NCBI GenBank assembly: GCA_016124445.1
Contig: WGNR01000006.1
Location: 62,001 to 126,000, forward strand
DNA length: 64,000 bases
Origin: a bacterium
GTDB taxonomy: Bacteria; Planctomycetota; Planctomycetia; Pirellulales; Pirellulaceae
Reading direction: 5' to 3'
Position numbers and translations under genes: made by a program. Below are positions 37,060-48,331 of this stretch, in pieces. Each line of letters starts with the position of its first letter. The stretch's first letter is position 1. Under the pieces are notes generated by a model that was given only the letters and a program-made list of their open reading frames with translations, was not told where the DNA came from and made no database searches.

Positions 37060-38169
37060 ATGGCAGACCAGGATAAAACAGAAGAAGCAACCCAGCATCG
37101 TCGCGACCAAGCGCGCGAGAAGGGGCAGATTCCCAAAAGCCAGGATCTGGTTTCTGCCGTCATGCTGGCTGTCGCGCTCGGTTCGCTGATGTACTTGGGC
37201 CGCGACCTGGTCGATTATCTGGGGCAATTTACCCGCGATGAACTGGGAACCGTCCCTCCGCTGAACCCATCACAGATGTGGGCGACCAATCACAGCGCGA
37301 CCGCGATCTACCGCTTATCATTGATCATGTTGCCACTCTTGGGCGTTCTGTTTGTTGCCGCCGTTGCGATCAACATGATGCAGTCAGGCGTCATGTTTCT
37401 GCCGGAAAAGATTGGCTTTGATCTAAGCCGCGTGAATCCAGCCTCTGGTTTCTCTCGATTATTTTCTCTGACTAACCTGATGAAGCTGATTTTCGGGATC
37501 GGCAAGGTGCTCATTGTCTCGGTTGTGGCTGGCGTGACCATCTGGTTTGAAATGGACAAGATCCTGGGACTCTCGGCGATGAGCACGATCGAAGTTGCCA
37601 AATACCTGTTGGAAACCTCGCTTTGGACCTCGATGAAGATCGCCATCGCGCTGGTGATCCTGGCGATTCTGGATTACGGATATCAGGTTTGGAAGGCAGA
37701 GCAAGACCTGATGATGACCAAGGAAGAGGTTCGCGAAGAAATCAAAAACATGCAGGGCGATCCGCAAGTGATCGCTCGTCGTCGTCAGGTTGCCAGACAG
37801 CTAGCGATGAGCCGCATGGCAAACGATGTCCCCAACGCAGACGTCGTGGTGACCAATCCGACGGAGCTGGCGATTGCTTTGAAGTACGATCCGTTTGAGA
37901 TGTCGGCACCTGTGGTGGTGGCGAAAGGGGCAGGCTCGGTTGCTCAGCGGATTCGTCGACTCGCATTGGAGAACAATATTCCGGTCGTCGAACGAAAGGA
38001 ACTGGCCCGATCACTTTATCAAGAGGCCGAAATCGGCCAACCGGTTCCAGCTGAACGCTACGCTGCCGTGGCGGAAGTTTTGCGATATGTCTATGAACTG
38101 CAAGGCAAGCAACTGCCAACCATGGCCGACCTCGAACAAGCCGACAAAGAGCGGGGCAGGGCGGCGTAG
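37060..38169 (+). CDS. flhB: Flagellar export switch protein FlhB
   Basis: A 369-residue protein. The N-terminal four-helix membrane domain starts with the conserved EEATQHRRDQAREKGQIPKSQDL. The cytoplasmic autoprotease domain has NPTE (in VVTNPTELAIALKY) where most flagellar FlhB proteins have NPTH; cleavage occurs between N and P, and the change is tolerated in some phyla. It switches substrate specificity once FliK reports hook length. Confidence 0.95.
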   Translation: MADQDKTEEATQHRRDQAREKGQIPKSQDLVSAVMLAVALGSLMYLGRDLVDYLGQFTRDELGTVPPLNPSQMWATNHSATAIYRLSLIMLPLLGVLFVAAVAINMMQSGVMFLPEKIGFDLSRVNPASGFSRLFSLTNLMKLIFGIGKVLIVSVVAGVTIWFEMDKILGLSAMSTIEVAKYLLETSLWTSMKIAIALVILAILDYGYQVWKAEQDLMMTKEEVREEIKNMQGDPQVIARRRQVARQLAMSRMANDVPNADVVVTNPTELAIALKYDPFEMSAPVVVAKGAGSVAQRIRRLALENNIPVVERKELARSLYQEAEIGQPVPAERYAAVAEVLRYVYELQGKQLPTMADLEQADKERGRAA

Positions 38170-38186
38170 TTTTAACAAAGGCAAGC

Positions 38187-40019
38187 TTAAGCGGCTTGAG
38201 CCCGGCGAGCCTTCTTGGCCCAGGCAATCCAATCGGTTACTTCCGCCAGGTCAGGCGGACCGCTGCTACGAAGGATACGCTGTCCATCGTTGGTTTCGGC
38301 ATATTCCAAGACTTCTTCCAGCAACTCTTTGGCCGAAGCTGCGGCGACATCTTCAGGGGTCTCGTACCCGCAACCGGTCAACAGTTGAGCGTCGTGACCG
38401 CGAAGCATCGGGATTCGATAGGCCAAGATGGCCTGCGACTGCCACTCGGTCATTAGCTTGGGCGTGATGTGCTTTGCCTTCAGCCGCGGCGCGATAGTTT
38501 TGGGATCGGCCGAGATTAATTGGGCGACCGTTTTAATCCCCACGGCTCCGAGTCGTTTGGCCGTTTTGTTACCGATGGAAGGTGCTTCAACGACTGGATC
38601 CGTCCAGTCGAGATAGAACTTCAGCGGCCGTTCGTCGTCGACTGGTTTCTTTTCCTGGACCGCTGGCGTTGGCTTGGGTTCTTTTTTCGGCTCGAAGACC
38701 TGCTCCGGCTTTCGTTCAGGGCGAGTGAGGTGAACCACCGGAGGCAACGATTTCTCCGTTCTGTGCGGTTTGTCCTCGGTTCGCTCGGGCGGCTCTAGCT
38801 TCACCGCTTCTACCTCCGCAGGCGATACCTTCGGCCGGATGGTGATTCCTTTGGATGGGAGCAGCACAGGCGTCGATTCGGACTGTTTCGGTTCCGGTGG
38901 TTTGACCTTTAGTTTTGGCTCCGGTTCAATCTGAGGAAGCGGTATCGTAACGCGAGGTGGGGTTGGTTTATCCTCGATCTTTGGTTCCGGTTTCGTCGGA
39001 GTTGGCTTCGGTTTGGGCATGCTCCGCGTACCGACCAGTTTCAGGCTCGCCAGGCTCACTTCGGGCAACTGCGGAACCTGATGAAGCGACAACGAGTCGT
39101 CTTCGGTCGGATGTTCCCGACGAAGGTCTGCCGCCAATTCGTCTCGAATGGCACGAACATCTTCGGTTAGATGTCGCTCGACTTTTCCCGACTTTTGATA
39201 TTCTCGGAACATCTGCCGTACCAACTCGGCCTCTTGCGCGTTCTCCATGCGTTGGGTAACCCACTGGATCGGGATCTCAAGTGTGGCGACTACCGTTTCT
39301 GCTACCAGAAGCACATAAGGAGGCTGATTGGCCGCTTCGTCGAAGGCTCGATTCAAGATCTTCGAGAAGCCTGAAATAGCATGCCCGATCAGTTCGGTGC
39401 AGATGTCACGACAAACAACATCAAGCCCTCGCTCTGGTTTGCGGCGACCCAGCTTGAAGTTGTAATGGTCGATCAAGGTTTGATAGTGCGTGTGCGACTT
39501 CTCGGCCCCTTCGCGAACCATTTGCTCGAGCCAATCGCCGCCACTGGGCATCCGCACTCCAGGTAGCCCGCGCAGTTCAGCCGCTGCCCGCAGCCGATTG
39601 TAGGCGCAGCTGATGCTCCACTCTGCGGCGCGATGAATGTTGTTTTCGGCCTCGGATTGCCCGGTATGAAAGGGCATGAGCGGGTCGGTGTAGTAATGAC
39701 TGACGACCCCGGCATGGTAGGCCGCTTGGTTCCATTGGCCAGAACGGATCGACTCGACCAACAGGTCGTACCACTTGCGCGCGGCTTTTTCGGCCCCGCC
39801 CCAGTAGTTTTGCTCGACGTGCAGAACGTGATTACGAAAGTCGCGAAACTTCTTATCGGGGTCTTTCGAGCCGCGCAGATAGGCTTCGTGATGCTTCAGA
39901 ATGATATTGCGTCGACGCTCGGACTGCTCGCCAGAAAGATGATTCAGCGCATCCATCGCCAGCTTGTGGTGCGTCCCATTGGCGTGGGCGGCATACAGAA
40001 TGTCGAACAACAAGTTCAT
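38187..40019 (-). CDS. Zinc-phospholipase-C-like protein fused to DUF4332
   Basis: A 610-residue protein. The N-terminal 230 residues resemble the zinc-dependent phospholipase C / S1-P1 nuclease helical fold, with His/Asp/Glu clusters: THHKLAMDALNHL (16-28), FRNHVLHVEQN, AAYHAGVVSHYYTDPLMPFH and GQSEAENNIHRAAEW. A Pro/Lys/Glu-rich linker follows (about 325-480). The C-terminal 130 residues match the DUF4332 helix-hairpin-helix type (IGNKTAKRLGAVGIKTVAQLI). It is convergent with flhB, only 17 bases away, and interrupts the flagellar locus. No signal peptide, so a cytoplasmic enzyme or nucleic-acid-linked role is possible. Substrate unknown. Confidence 0.7.
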   Translation of the reverse strand: MNLLFDILYAAHANGTHHKLAMDALNHLSGEQSERRRNIILKHHEAYLRGSKDPDKKFRDFRNHVLHVEQNYWGGAEKAARKWYDLLVESIRSGQWNQAAYHAGVVSHYYTDPLMPFHTGQSEAENNIHRAAEWSISCAYNRLRAAAELRGLPGVRMPSGGDWLEQMVREGAEKSHTHYQTLIDHYNFKLGRRKPERGLDVVCRDICTELIGHAISGFSKILNRAFDEAANQPPYVLLVAETVVATLEIPIQWVTQRMENAQEAELVRQMFREYQKSGKVERHLTEDVRAIRDELAADLRREHPTEDDSLSLHQVPQLPEVSLASLKLVGTRSMPKPKPTPTKPEPKIEDKPTPPRVTIPLPQIEPEPKLKVKPPEPKQSESTPVLLPSKGITIRPKVSPAEVEAVKLEPPERTEDKPHRTEKSLPPVVHLTRPERKPEQVFEPKKEPKPTPAVQEKKPVDDERPLKFYLDWTDPVVEAPSIGNKTAKRLGAVGIKTVAQLISADPKTIAPRLKAKHITPKLMTEWQSQAILAYRIPMLRGHDAQLLTGCGYETPEDVAAASAKELLEEVLEYAETNDGQRILRSSGPPDLAEVTDWIAWAKKARRAQAA

Positions 40020-40132
40020 CCGGGCTTCCTTTCCCGTTTCGATCTCGGTTCCGCTAGCGAGGTAAGAGGTTGCCTGAGTCAGCCCGCCATTCTAGCGAAG
40101 ATAGGTCGTTTTTCCCAAGTCGGATTCAGCGG

Positions 40133-41308
40133 CTAAGCATCTTCTAGCGGGTAACCGTTCGCCTCGAAGTAGCTGCGCCATCGGCGTTGGATCTCTTGCC
40201 TGGTTTCCGGGTCCATCGTGTGTCGATTGCGGCGGAAGTCCTTGGTTCGCTCGGCATAGGACTGTACGCCAGGTTCGATCCGATCATACCCATCCAGGCC
40301 CAGGCTGTCGTAAATTCGGCCTAGCTCGGCAATTGGGTCGGCAATCAGATCTTCGTAGCGCGTTTGGCAGACTCGCTCAGGTGGAACGGTTGCCAGTCCA
40401 CGATCGAAGCCGGCATACATCCGCTCGAAGCAATCGAAGACGTATTCGCGGTAGTCATCCTTCGAGACCTGAAAGGCCTGAACCTCGTCCATGGTGTTCC
40501 ACAGCCGCACGGTCGATGCATAAACATCGTACGGATCGCGGGCGATGTGGATGAATTTGGCATCGGGGAAGCGCTTGGCCAGTTCGCCGATTCGCCCGGT
40601 ATGCGTGGGCGATTTAAGGATCAGCGGCTTCTTTTCCTGGACGATCACCATCCGCATGAACAGGTCGAGCGTATCGAGCCATTGTTCCTGGTCTTCTTCA
40701 GAAACTTCGGCAAAGTCGAGGAAATCAGGATCGGGCTTGGGATTGTTCGGGAAAGCCATGCGCAGGTAAGGCGACATGCGGCCCAGGTTCAGCACCGCGA
40801 ATTCATCTTCCTGCGGCTTATCCCACCCCATGGTCATGTTGTCCATCGGCCGGTTGCGGGGCATGAAGAAACTGAAGTACTTCTCGATGATTCGGCCGTA
40901 GTTCAGAAACAAACAGGGAGCGAAGCACTGAATGGTGTTCGGCGTTGCGTAGCGATCGTCGGACGACATCAGCTCGTGCAGCAAGGTCGTGCCGCTTCGC
41001 CAATGTCCCAGGATAAAGATCGGTGCCTCCACTTTGGCTTCGCGGATCTTGCGACCGAAGATCAGGTTCTGAAGTTGATAGCTGATGCTGTTGTTGATCG
41101 AGAAGAGCGTGGTCGTGAACGCCAATCCCAGCTTAAGTGGATGGATACGGAAACCGTTGCGAGCTAGCACCTGAATCCAAGTTCCCAGCCGCATGCCATG
41201 CCAGACTCGCGGGCTATACCAGGGGTAGCTGTTCGCTTTTGGTTTCTTCGGGGCAGGTTCAGTCGGCGACTTCTTATCCGAGTCGGCGGTGGAAGATGTG
41301 GCGTTCAA
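40133..41308 (-). CDS. Sulfotransferase-family protein
   Basis: A 391-residue protein of the PAPS-dependent sulfotransferase superfamily. The 5'-phosphosulfate loop is seen in PIFILGHWRSGTTLLHELM (about 95-113) and the 3'-phosphate part in FIHIARDPYDVYASTVRLW (about 244-262). The start is TTG at 41308 with GGAAA upstream; the next Met is at residue 39, after a charged Lys/Pro-rich stretch. The gene is upstream of the phospholipase-like gene on the same strand and diverges from flhA. The acceptor molecule cannot be told from sequence. Confidence 0.85.
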   Translation of the reverse strand: MNATSSTADSDKKSPTEPAPKKPKANSYPWYSPRVWHGMRLGTWIQVLARNGFRIHPLKLGLAFTTTLFSINNSISYQLQNLIFGRKIREAKVEAPIFILGHWRSGTTLLHELMSSDDRYATPNTIQCFAPCLFLNYGRIIEKYFSFFMPRNRPMDNMTMGWDKPQEDEFAVLNLGRMSPYLRMAFPNNPKPDPDFLDFAEVSEEDQEQWLDTLDLFMRMVIVQEKKPLILKSPTHTGRIGELAKRFPDAKFIHIARDPYDVYASTVRLWNTMDEVQAFQVSKDDYREYVFDCFERMYAGFDRGLATVPPERVCQTRYEDLIADPIAELGRIYDSLGLDGYDRIEPGVQSYAERTKDFRRNRHTMDPETRQEIQRRWRSYFEANGYPLEDA

Positions 41309-41601
41309 GTCGCTCGGTTTCCAGCAGGGGCGAGTGTTTGAGTCGGTAAAAATCGAAGTTTACGTCATAAACCCAAAATCGGCCAGCGAAGGATTTCTCG
41401 ATAGCACCGACCGCAAAGCCCCAGGAATTGCCCTGGTCGGCATGCTGAGTGCTAGCAGCGATGGCCGTGGATAACTTGTCTAGGGGTAACGACTTCCAGC
41501 CAATCGATCGCTCTGGACACCCACGTTAGGTTTTCAGTAATCTTCGCCACGCTCGGTGTCGGATCGGGCGTCAGAAAACTTGAAACAAAGTCGAAAATCA
41601 T
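41309..41601. promoter_or_regulatory. Divergent region before flhA
   Basis: About 290 bases between the sulfotransferase and flhA. Promoters for both must lie here. No sigma-54 or FliA-type element was found by eye. No Shine-Dalgarno is evident before flhA. Confidence 0.3.
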
Positions 41602-43728
<2,127 letters not shown>

Positions 43729-43741
43729 CTAAGTAGCCGCC

Positions 43742-44893
43742 ATGAACATCAAATCATTTCGCGCCAAATCGATGCACGAAGCGTTGGAACTGGTTCGCCA
43801 GGAACTGGGCCCCGACGCGGCCCTGCTGCATTCGCGAGAGGTACCCCGGCGTGGTCTGATGGGATTGTTGGGTGGCAAAGAGATTGAACTGGCCGCCGCT
43901 CCCGACTCGAACCTGAAAAGTCGATTCGAGATTGAAGCCCCGGAGCCAATCGAAGAGGATCTCGCCAGCGAAGTGGCGAAGTCGGAGGTTGAAAAGGAAG
44001 TCAACGATTCCCACGACGAAGCTAGTCAGGCCGAATCACCGCTGGGAGATGAGTCCGGAATCGACCTGGAAGCAATTTCCTTCAGTCACAGCTTTTTTGG
44101 CCAACAGCCGAGTTGGTCTGGCCCGATGCTTCGCGTGCGCGAGCGGTTGATTGAAGCCGATGTGCCCGGTGAAATGGCCGATCGCTTGTGCGAAAAGATA
44201 TCCAGCACGGTCGCCGGCGAATCGGCGACGGACGAGGCAGCGCTAGTCGACGCGATGAGAAGCCAACTGAGCCAAACGATTTGCGTGGGACGCGATATCG
44301 ACGATCGATTGCTCTTCCCGCGCGTTGTGGCGGCGATTGGTCCGACGGGTGTCGGCAAGACCACCACGATCGCCAAGCTGGCTGCTCGGGCCAAGTTCGA
44401 CCACAAGCGGCGCGTCGGTCTGGTGACGGTCGATACCTACCGGATTGCCGCAGTCGACCAACTGCAGACCTATGCCGAGATCATGGACCTGCCGATGAAG
44501 ATTGTGTCGACTCCGATGGAAGTCCGCAATGCTATCAACGAACTGGCAGACTGCCAGCAGATCTTCATCGATACGGCGGGCCGTAGCCCGCGCGACGAGG
44601 TGCAAGTACAGCAGCTACGTTCTTTGATAAAAGCCGCTTCCCCTGACGAGACCTATTTGGTACTGTCCGCCCCCAGCAGCAGCCGAAGCCTGGCCGATGC
44701 GGTCGAAAAGTTCGCGCCGGTTGCCGCAACCAGTTGGGTACTTACCAAGATCGATGAAGTGGGATCCCTGGGTAGTGCATTGCCATTTCTCCAGAATCCC
44801 AAGCTTCCCGTGGCTTATGTCACTAACGGACAGGATGTGCCGCATGCGATTGCCGCGGCCGATGTAGAGGACCTGGTCGCTCGAATCGTGTAA
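43742..44893 (+). CDS. flhF: Flagellar SRP-like GTPase FlhF
   Basis: A 383-residue GTPase that sets flagellar position and number. The B domain is at 1-100 (MNIKSFRAKSMHEALELVRQEL, then GPDAALLHSREV). The NG domain has the P-loop IGPTGVGKTTTIAKLAA (about 200-216), VDTYRIAAVDQL, FIDTAGRSPRD and TKIDE. It is the third SRP-type GTPase with FtsY and Ffh. It follows flhA by 13 bases and precedes the FlhG homologue, its usual partner. Confidence 0.95.
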   Translation: MNIKSFRAKSMHEALELVRQELGPDAALLHSREVPRRGLMGLLGGKEIELAAAPDSNLKSRFEIEAPEPIEEDLASEVAKSEVEKEVNDSHDEASQAESPLGDESGIDLEAISFSHSFFGQQPSWSGPMLRVRERLIEADVPGEMADRLCEKISSTVAGESATDEAALVDAMRSQLSQTICVGRDIDDRLLFPRVVAAIGPTGVGKTTTIAKLAARAKFDHKRRVGLVTVDTYRIAAVDQLQTYAEIMDLPMKIVSTPMEVRNAINELADCQQIFIDTAGRSPRDEVQVQQLRSLIKAASPDETYLVLSAPSSSRSLADAVEKFAPVAATSWVLTKIDEVGSLGSALPFLQNPKLPVAYVTNGQDVPHAIAAADVEDLVARIV

Positions 44894-44935
44894 GTCCCTG
44901 CTCAACCCCAAAGCCAACACCAATTCCTTATAAAC

Positions 44936-45805
44936 ATGTCGATTGAACCATCCTTTTCTCGCGATCAGGCTACTTTGCTGCGAATGCTGGCAAAGCGCGC
45001 CATGATCGGCGGTACTCCAGCGTTTGCGAAAGCGAAGACCTTCGTTGTCTTCGGCGGCGACGCACAATTGGGGGCGACCACGATCTGCCACAACCTGGCC
45101 TGTTGTCTGGGGCTGGCAGGTCAGCGGGTTGCTACCGTCGATCTGAATCCGAGGAATCAAGGACTAGCTTTTCTGACCGGCCGTACTCCCGCGGTCAGCA
45201 TCGACGAACTTCTGACCGGGCATTCCGATCTGCACGAGTACCTGATGCCAGGCCTGGCCGCATCGCTCTTGCTTCCGACAGAAGAAAGCACGAAGCCCAA
45301 TCAATGGCCATCGGCTGGTGTCGATCGGCTGATCCGACAGCTTGTTGGATTGGGCCGGCATGCCGATATCGTCTTGATTGATGCCGGTTGCGAGCTAACG
45401 CCCCTGGCGGGCGAACTGTGGCGGATGGCGGAATTGTTTCTGACCGTACTTAATCCGACTGCCGACGCCATCACAGCCGGTTACGAGCGGCTGAGGACGT
45501 TGCAGGGTGGTTCGCCTCGCAAGCAGGCACACGTGATCATCAACCGGGCCAGCCAGAAGCAAGGGCATCCGGATCTGGTCGCCGGTATGGATACCACGGC
45601 GCGTAAGTTTCTGGGACTGGCGATCGAGTCGATTGGCCATGTCGAAGTCGCCAGCGAGGTCTCTGCGGCTGCCCGAGCGGCCGAGCCCTTTGTGCAGCGA
45701 TATGCCGAACACCCTGCCAGCAAATCGATCCAGCGGATCGCTGATCAGTTGGTACGGCAGTCGTTAGGCATTTCCCAATCGTCATCTTCGAAACGGGCTG
45801 CCTAA
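44936..45805 (+). CDS. FlhG/FleN-like MinD-family protein without Walker A lysines
   Basis: A 289-residue protein with MinD/ParA layout: N-terminal AxLxxM-like helix for FlhF contact (QATLLRMLAKRAM), a P-loop position GGDAQLGATT (40-49) and strands VATVDLN and IVLIDAG. The deviant Walker A of the family (KGGxGKT) needs two lysines; here they align with Asp42 and Ala47. The Switch II DTPAG motif reads DAGCEL. ATP binding is thus doubtful. Position directly after flhF identifies it as the FlhG homologue. No Shine-Dalgarno upstream. Confidence 0.8.
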   Translation: MSIEPSFSRDQATLLRMLAKRAMIGGTPAFAKAKTFVVFGGDAQLGATTICHNLACCLGLAGQRVATVDLNPRNQGLAFLTGRTPAVSIDELLTGHSDLHEYLMPGLAASLLLPTEESTKPNQWPSAGVDRLIRQLVGLGRHADIVLIDAGCELTPLAGELWRMAELFLTVLNPTADAITAGYERLRTLQGGSPRKQAHVIINRASQKQGHPDLVAGMDTTARKFLGLAIESIGHVEVASEVSAAARAAEPFVQRYAEHPASKSIQRIADQLVRQSLGISQSSSSKRAA

Positions 45806-45985
45806 CACAAATGCTGTCGCTGCAATCACTTCAAAACTGGCAACAAACTTTTCAAGCAAAACAAATGATATCCGCAAAATTATCTCAATTCTCGCTTATG
45901 GAGCGTCGATTCAACGAGATAACGTCACGTGCGCACGTGGCGGACGAGGTTTGCGGATCGATAGAACTCAACCAACCTGGAAACG

Positions 45986-46249
45986 ATGGGACGCGACTAC
46001 GCGGGAATCTTGGGATCGACGGCATTGGTCACCGTGCTTGTGCGCGGACTGGTGCAGTCGGGCGGGATCGAATCCATCCTCCCGTTAGCGATCGGAGCAA
46101 TGTTTCTGTTCGCGGCAATCGGTTGGCTGATAGGAAATGCTGCTGCCCGCATTGTGGACGAATCGGTGCAACAGCGCATCAACGCCGAATTGGAGGAGAT
46201 GGAGCAAAACGAGAAACTCGTTGCTTCACAGGCTTCCAGAGCGGCGTAA
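45986..46249 (+). CDS. Small two-helix membrane protein
   Basis: An 87-residue protein between flhG and fliA. Two hydrophobic helices (about 6-25, GILGSTALVTVLVRGLV, and 29-50, ILPLAIGAMFLFAAIGWLIG) followed by a charged helix with coiled-coil character (QQRINAELEEMEQNEKL). The GGAAA upstream fits an ATG at 45986. Not recognised; the position suggests a flagellar or regulatory accessory. The preceding 180 bases are AT-rich and hold no gene. Confidence 0.65.
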   Translation: MGRDYAGILGSTALVTVLVRGLVQSGGIESILPLAIGAMFLFAAIGWLIGNAAARIVDESVQQRINAELEEMEQNEKLVASQASRAA

Positions 46250-46443
46250 CCCGCGGCATAGGCCGACAACGATATTCCTCCCCGGGAATCTCCGAGTCCC
46301 TTACGCGAGATTGGTTAACCTGATCGATTCCCTTTCCGAAGTGGCAATTTGCCGACAACGGGGAAGTGACCTGAAGGATTCAGGTCCGTCGATTTCATAA
46401 GAAATACGTGTTAGCTCACGACGGGCGATTCACGGAGGAACGC

Positions 46444-47232
46444 ATGGCAACGACGACCGCGACCAGGGATGACGTGTCTGAATTGTGGCAAAGCTACAAG
46501 GACGATCCGTCGCGGAAAGATCTTCGAAATCAACTAGTAGAACGCTACCTGCCGCTGGTGAAATACAACGGCGAACGGATTTGGGCTCGCTTGCCGGAAG
46601 GAGTCGAACTGGACGACTTAATTTCGGCGGGAGTCTTCGGCCTGATGGACGCAATCGACGCGTTCGACATGAGCCGTGGCGTTAAGTTTGAAACCTATTG
46701 CGTACCGCGTATTCGCGGTGCAATGCTCGACGAACTGCGAACGATGGACTGGGTTCCTCGTTTGGTTCGTTCCAAGGCCAGCAAGCTGAACGAAGCGACC
46801 AAGCAATTGGAAGCCAAGTTCGGACGCCAGCCTTCGCATGCCGAACTGGCCGAGCATATGGAAATGCCACTCAAAGATCTCGAAAAGATGGTCTCCGACG
46901 CCAATGCCGTCGGGCTGATCAGTCTGAACAAGAAGTGGTACGAAACGGACAGCTACAAAGATGTCCGCGAGATCGACATTCTCGAAGACAAGAAGGGGGA
47001 AGACCCCACACGCCGCATTCAAAAGAACGATCTGATGCGGCTGGTGACCAAGGGGCTCAATCGTAACGAGCGCTTGATCATCATTCTGTACTATTACGAA
47101 GAGCTGACCATGAAAGAAATCGGCGCCACGCTCGATCTGAGCGAAAGCCGAGTCAGCCAGATGCACAGTAGCATCGTGCAACGTCTGCAAAGCCAACTGG
47201 GCCGCCGTAAGCCGGAATTCGGTACGGTATAA
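46444..47232 (+). CDS. fliA: Flagellar sigma factor FliA (sigma-28)
   Basis: A 262-residue sigma factor of the FliA/WhiG group. Region 2: VKYNGERIWARLPEGVELDDLISAGVFGLMDAIDAFD; region 3: LRTMDWVPRLVRSKASKLNEATKQLE; region 4: LNRNERLIIILYYYEELTMKEIGATLDLSESRVSQMHS. Spacing and length are typical. GGAGG supports the start at 46444. It would transcribe late flagellar genes, which are not in this window. An anti-sigma FlgM was not found nearby. Confidence 0.96.
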   Translation: MATTTATRDDVSELWQSYKDDPSRKDLRNQLVERYLPLVKYNGERIWARLPEGVELDDLISAGVFGLMDAIDAFDMSRGVKFETYCVPRIRGAMLDELRTMDWVPRLVRSKASKLNEATKQLEAKFGRQPSHAELAEHMEMPLKDLEKMVSDANAVGLISLNKKWYETDSYKDVREIDILEDKKGEDPTRRIQKNDLMRLVTKGLNRNERLIIILYYYEELTMKEIGATLDLSESRVSQMHSSIVQRLQSQLGRRKPEFGTV

Positions 47233-47256
47233 GCAAACGTTCCCCTGGAAACACCA

Positions 47257-47288
47257 AAAGGTGGCTCTCACATGGGCCGCCTTTTTTT
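47257..47288 (+). terminator. Intrinsic terminator after fliA
   Basis: AAAGGTGGC (47257-47265) pairs with GCCGCCTTT (47276-47284) with one G-T pair, followed by seven T residues. It ends the second flagellar block, about 25 bases past the fliA stop. Confidence 0.88.
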
Positions 47289-47309
47289 ATGCGCGATCAA
47301 TAGCGTTCG

Positions 47310-48299
47310 TCAGTCGCTCAAGCGGCCAACATGCACGATGCCATCTCCCTGGTGGGCGACCGGGTTGTTCGACTGGCCGATGATGATTCCCGAATAAGGA
47401 GCCTTCAGCTTCTGCGGGTCATCGCCAAAGACATCGGTGATCAAACCGATCTCTTGCCCGGTCGTTACCGAATCCCCTAACTCGACCTCGAGCCGGACGA
47501 TCCCGCTTCGCTTGGCTCGGACCCACTTCGATTCGCGGATCAGCTTTGATCTTCGCTTGGGGGGCTTTACTGGCGACTTGAGCATCTTCAGGTACGACAG
47601 CACACGGGTAATTCCGCTGACCCCCAGCTTGATCGCGTCTTGATTGAACCGCATCGGTTCGCCTGCTTCGTACAGCAGAACCTTGATGCCGATTGCCTTG
47701 GCCGCGGCTCGTAACGAACCGTCTCGCACGTCGGAATGGACGACGACCGGCGCGCCGAAGGCTAATGCACATTCGTAGGTCTCGGTGTCGTCCATGTCGC
47801 CGCGAATCTGGGGGAGATTGGTGCGATGATTCGCGCCGGTGTGCAGATCAATTCCGTACTGGCAGCGTTGGACCACCTCGGTCATCAGCAGTCGAGCCAG
47901 TCTTGAAGCGAGCGAGCCGGTCTTGGAACCGGGGAACGAACGATTCAAATCGCGGCGGTCCGGCATATAGCGGCTTTGATTGATCACGCCAAAGCCGTTG
48001 ACCATCGGTACGACAATAAGCGTTCCAAACAACTTGGCGGGCTTCAGTTTTTCGGCCAGCAACCGGGCAATTTCGACTCCGTTGAGTTCATCTCCATGCA
48101 CCGCGGCCGAGACCCAAGCGGTGGGGCCTTCGATCGCGCCGTGGATAACCTCGATCGGAAGGGTGATATGTGTACCTGTTGGCAGCCGAGCGACTGGAAT
48201 TTCCAAACGAAGTCGATTGCCGGGGGCGACCGCATGGCCACCGATCATAAAGGTTCGGTTAGCTTGCGGTGTTTCAGATTTCTGGGCACGCGAGTCCAT
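47310..48299 (-). CDS. Succinylglutamate desuccinylase/aspartoacylase-family hydrolase
   Basis: A 329-residue zinc carboxypeptidase-like (M14 superfamily) amidohydrolase. The metal site is at VHGDELNGVEIARLLAE (His and Glu, about 65-80) with the third ligand in YGIDLHTGANHRTNLP. The C-terminal beta domain (ELGDSVTTGQEIGLITDVFG) resembles a lipoyl-like barrel of this family. The substrate is probably an N-acylated amino acid, not determined. It is in reverse orientation after fliA and 32 bases downstream of the cyclase gene on the minus strand. Confidence 0.87.
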   Translation of the reverse strand: MDSRAQKSETPQANRTFMIGGHAVAPGNRLRLEIPVARLPTGTHITLPIEVIHGAIEGPTAWVSAAVHGDELNGVEIARLLAEKLKPAKLFGTLIVVPMVNGFGVINQSRYMPDRRDLNRSFPGSKTGSLASRLARLLMTEVVQRCQYGIDLHTGANHRTNLPQIRGDMDDTETYECALAFGAPVVVHSDVRDGSLRAAAKAIGIKVLLYEAGEPMRFNQDAIKLGVSGITRVLSYLKMLKSPVKPPKRRSKLIRESKWVRAKRSGIVRLEVELGDSVTTGQEIGLITDVFGDDPQKLKAPYSGIIIGQSNNPVAHQGDGIVHVGRLSD

Positions 48300-48331
48300 T
48301 CCACGTTATTCCCTGATTTGGTTTTCGATCA

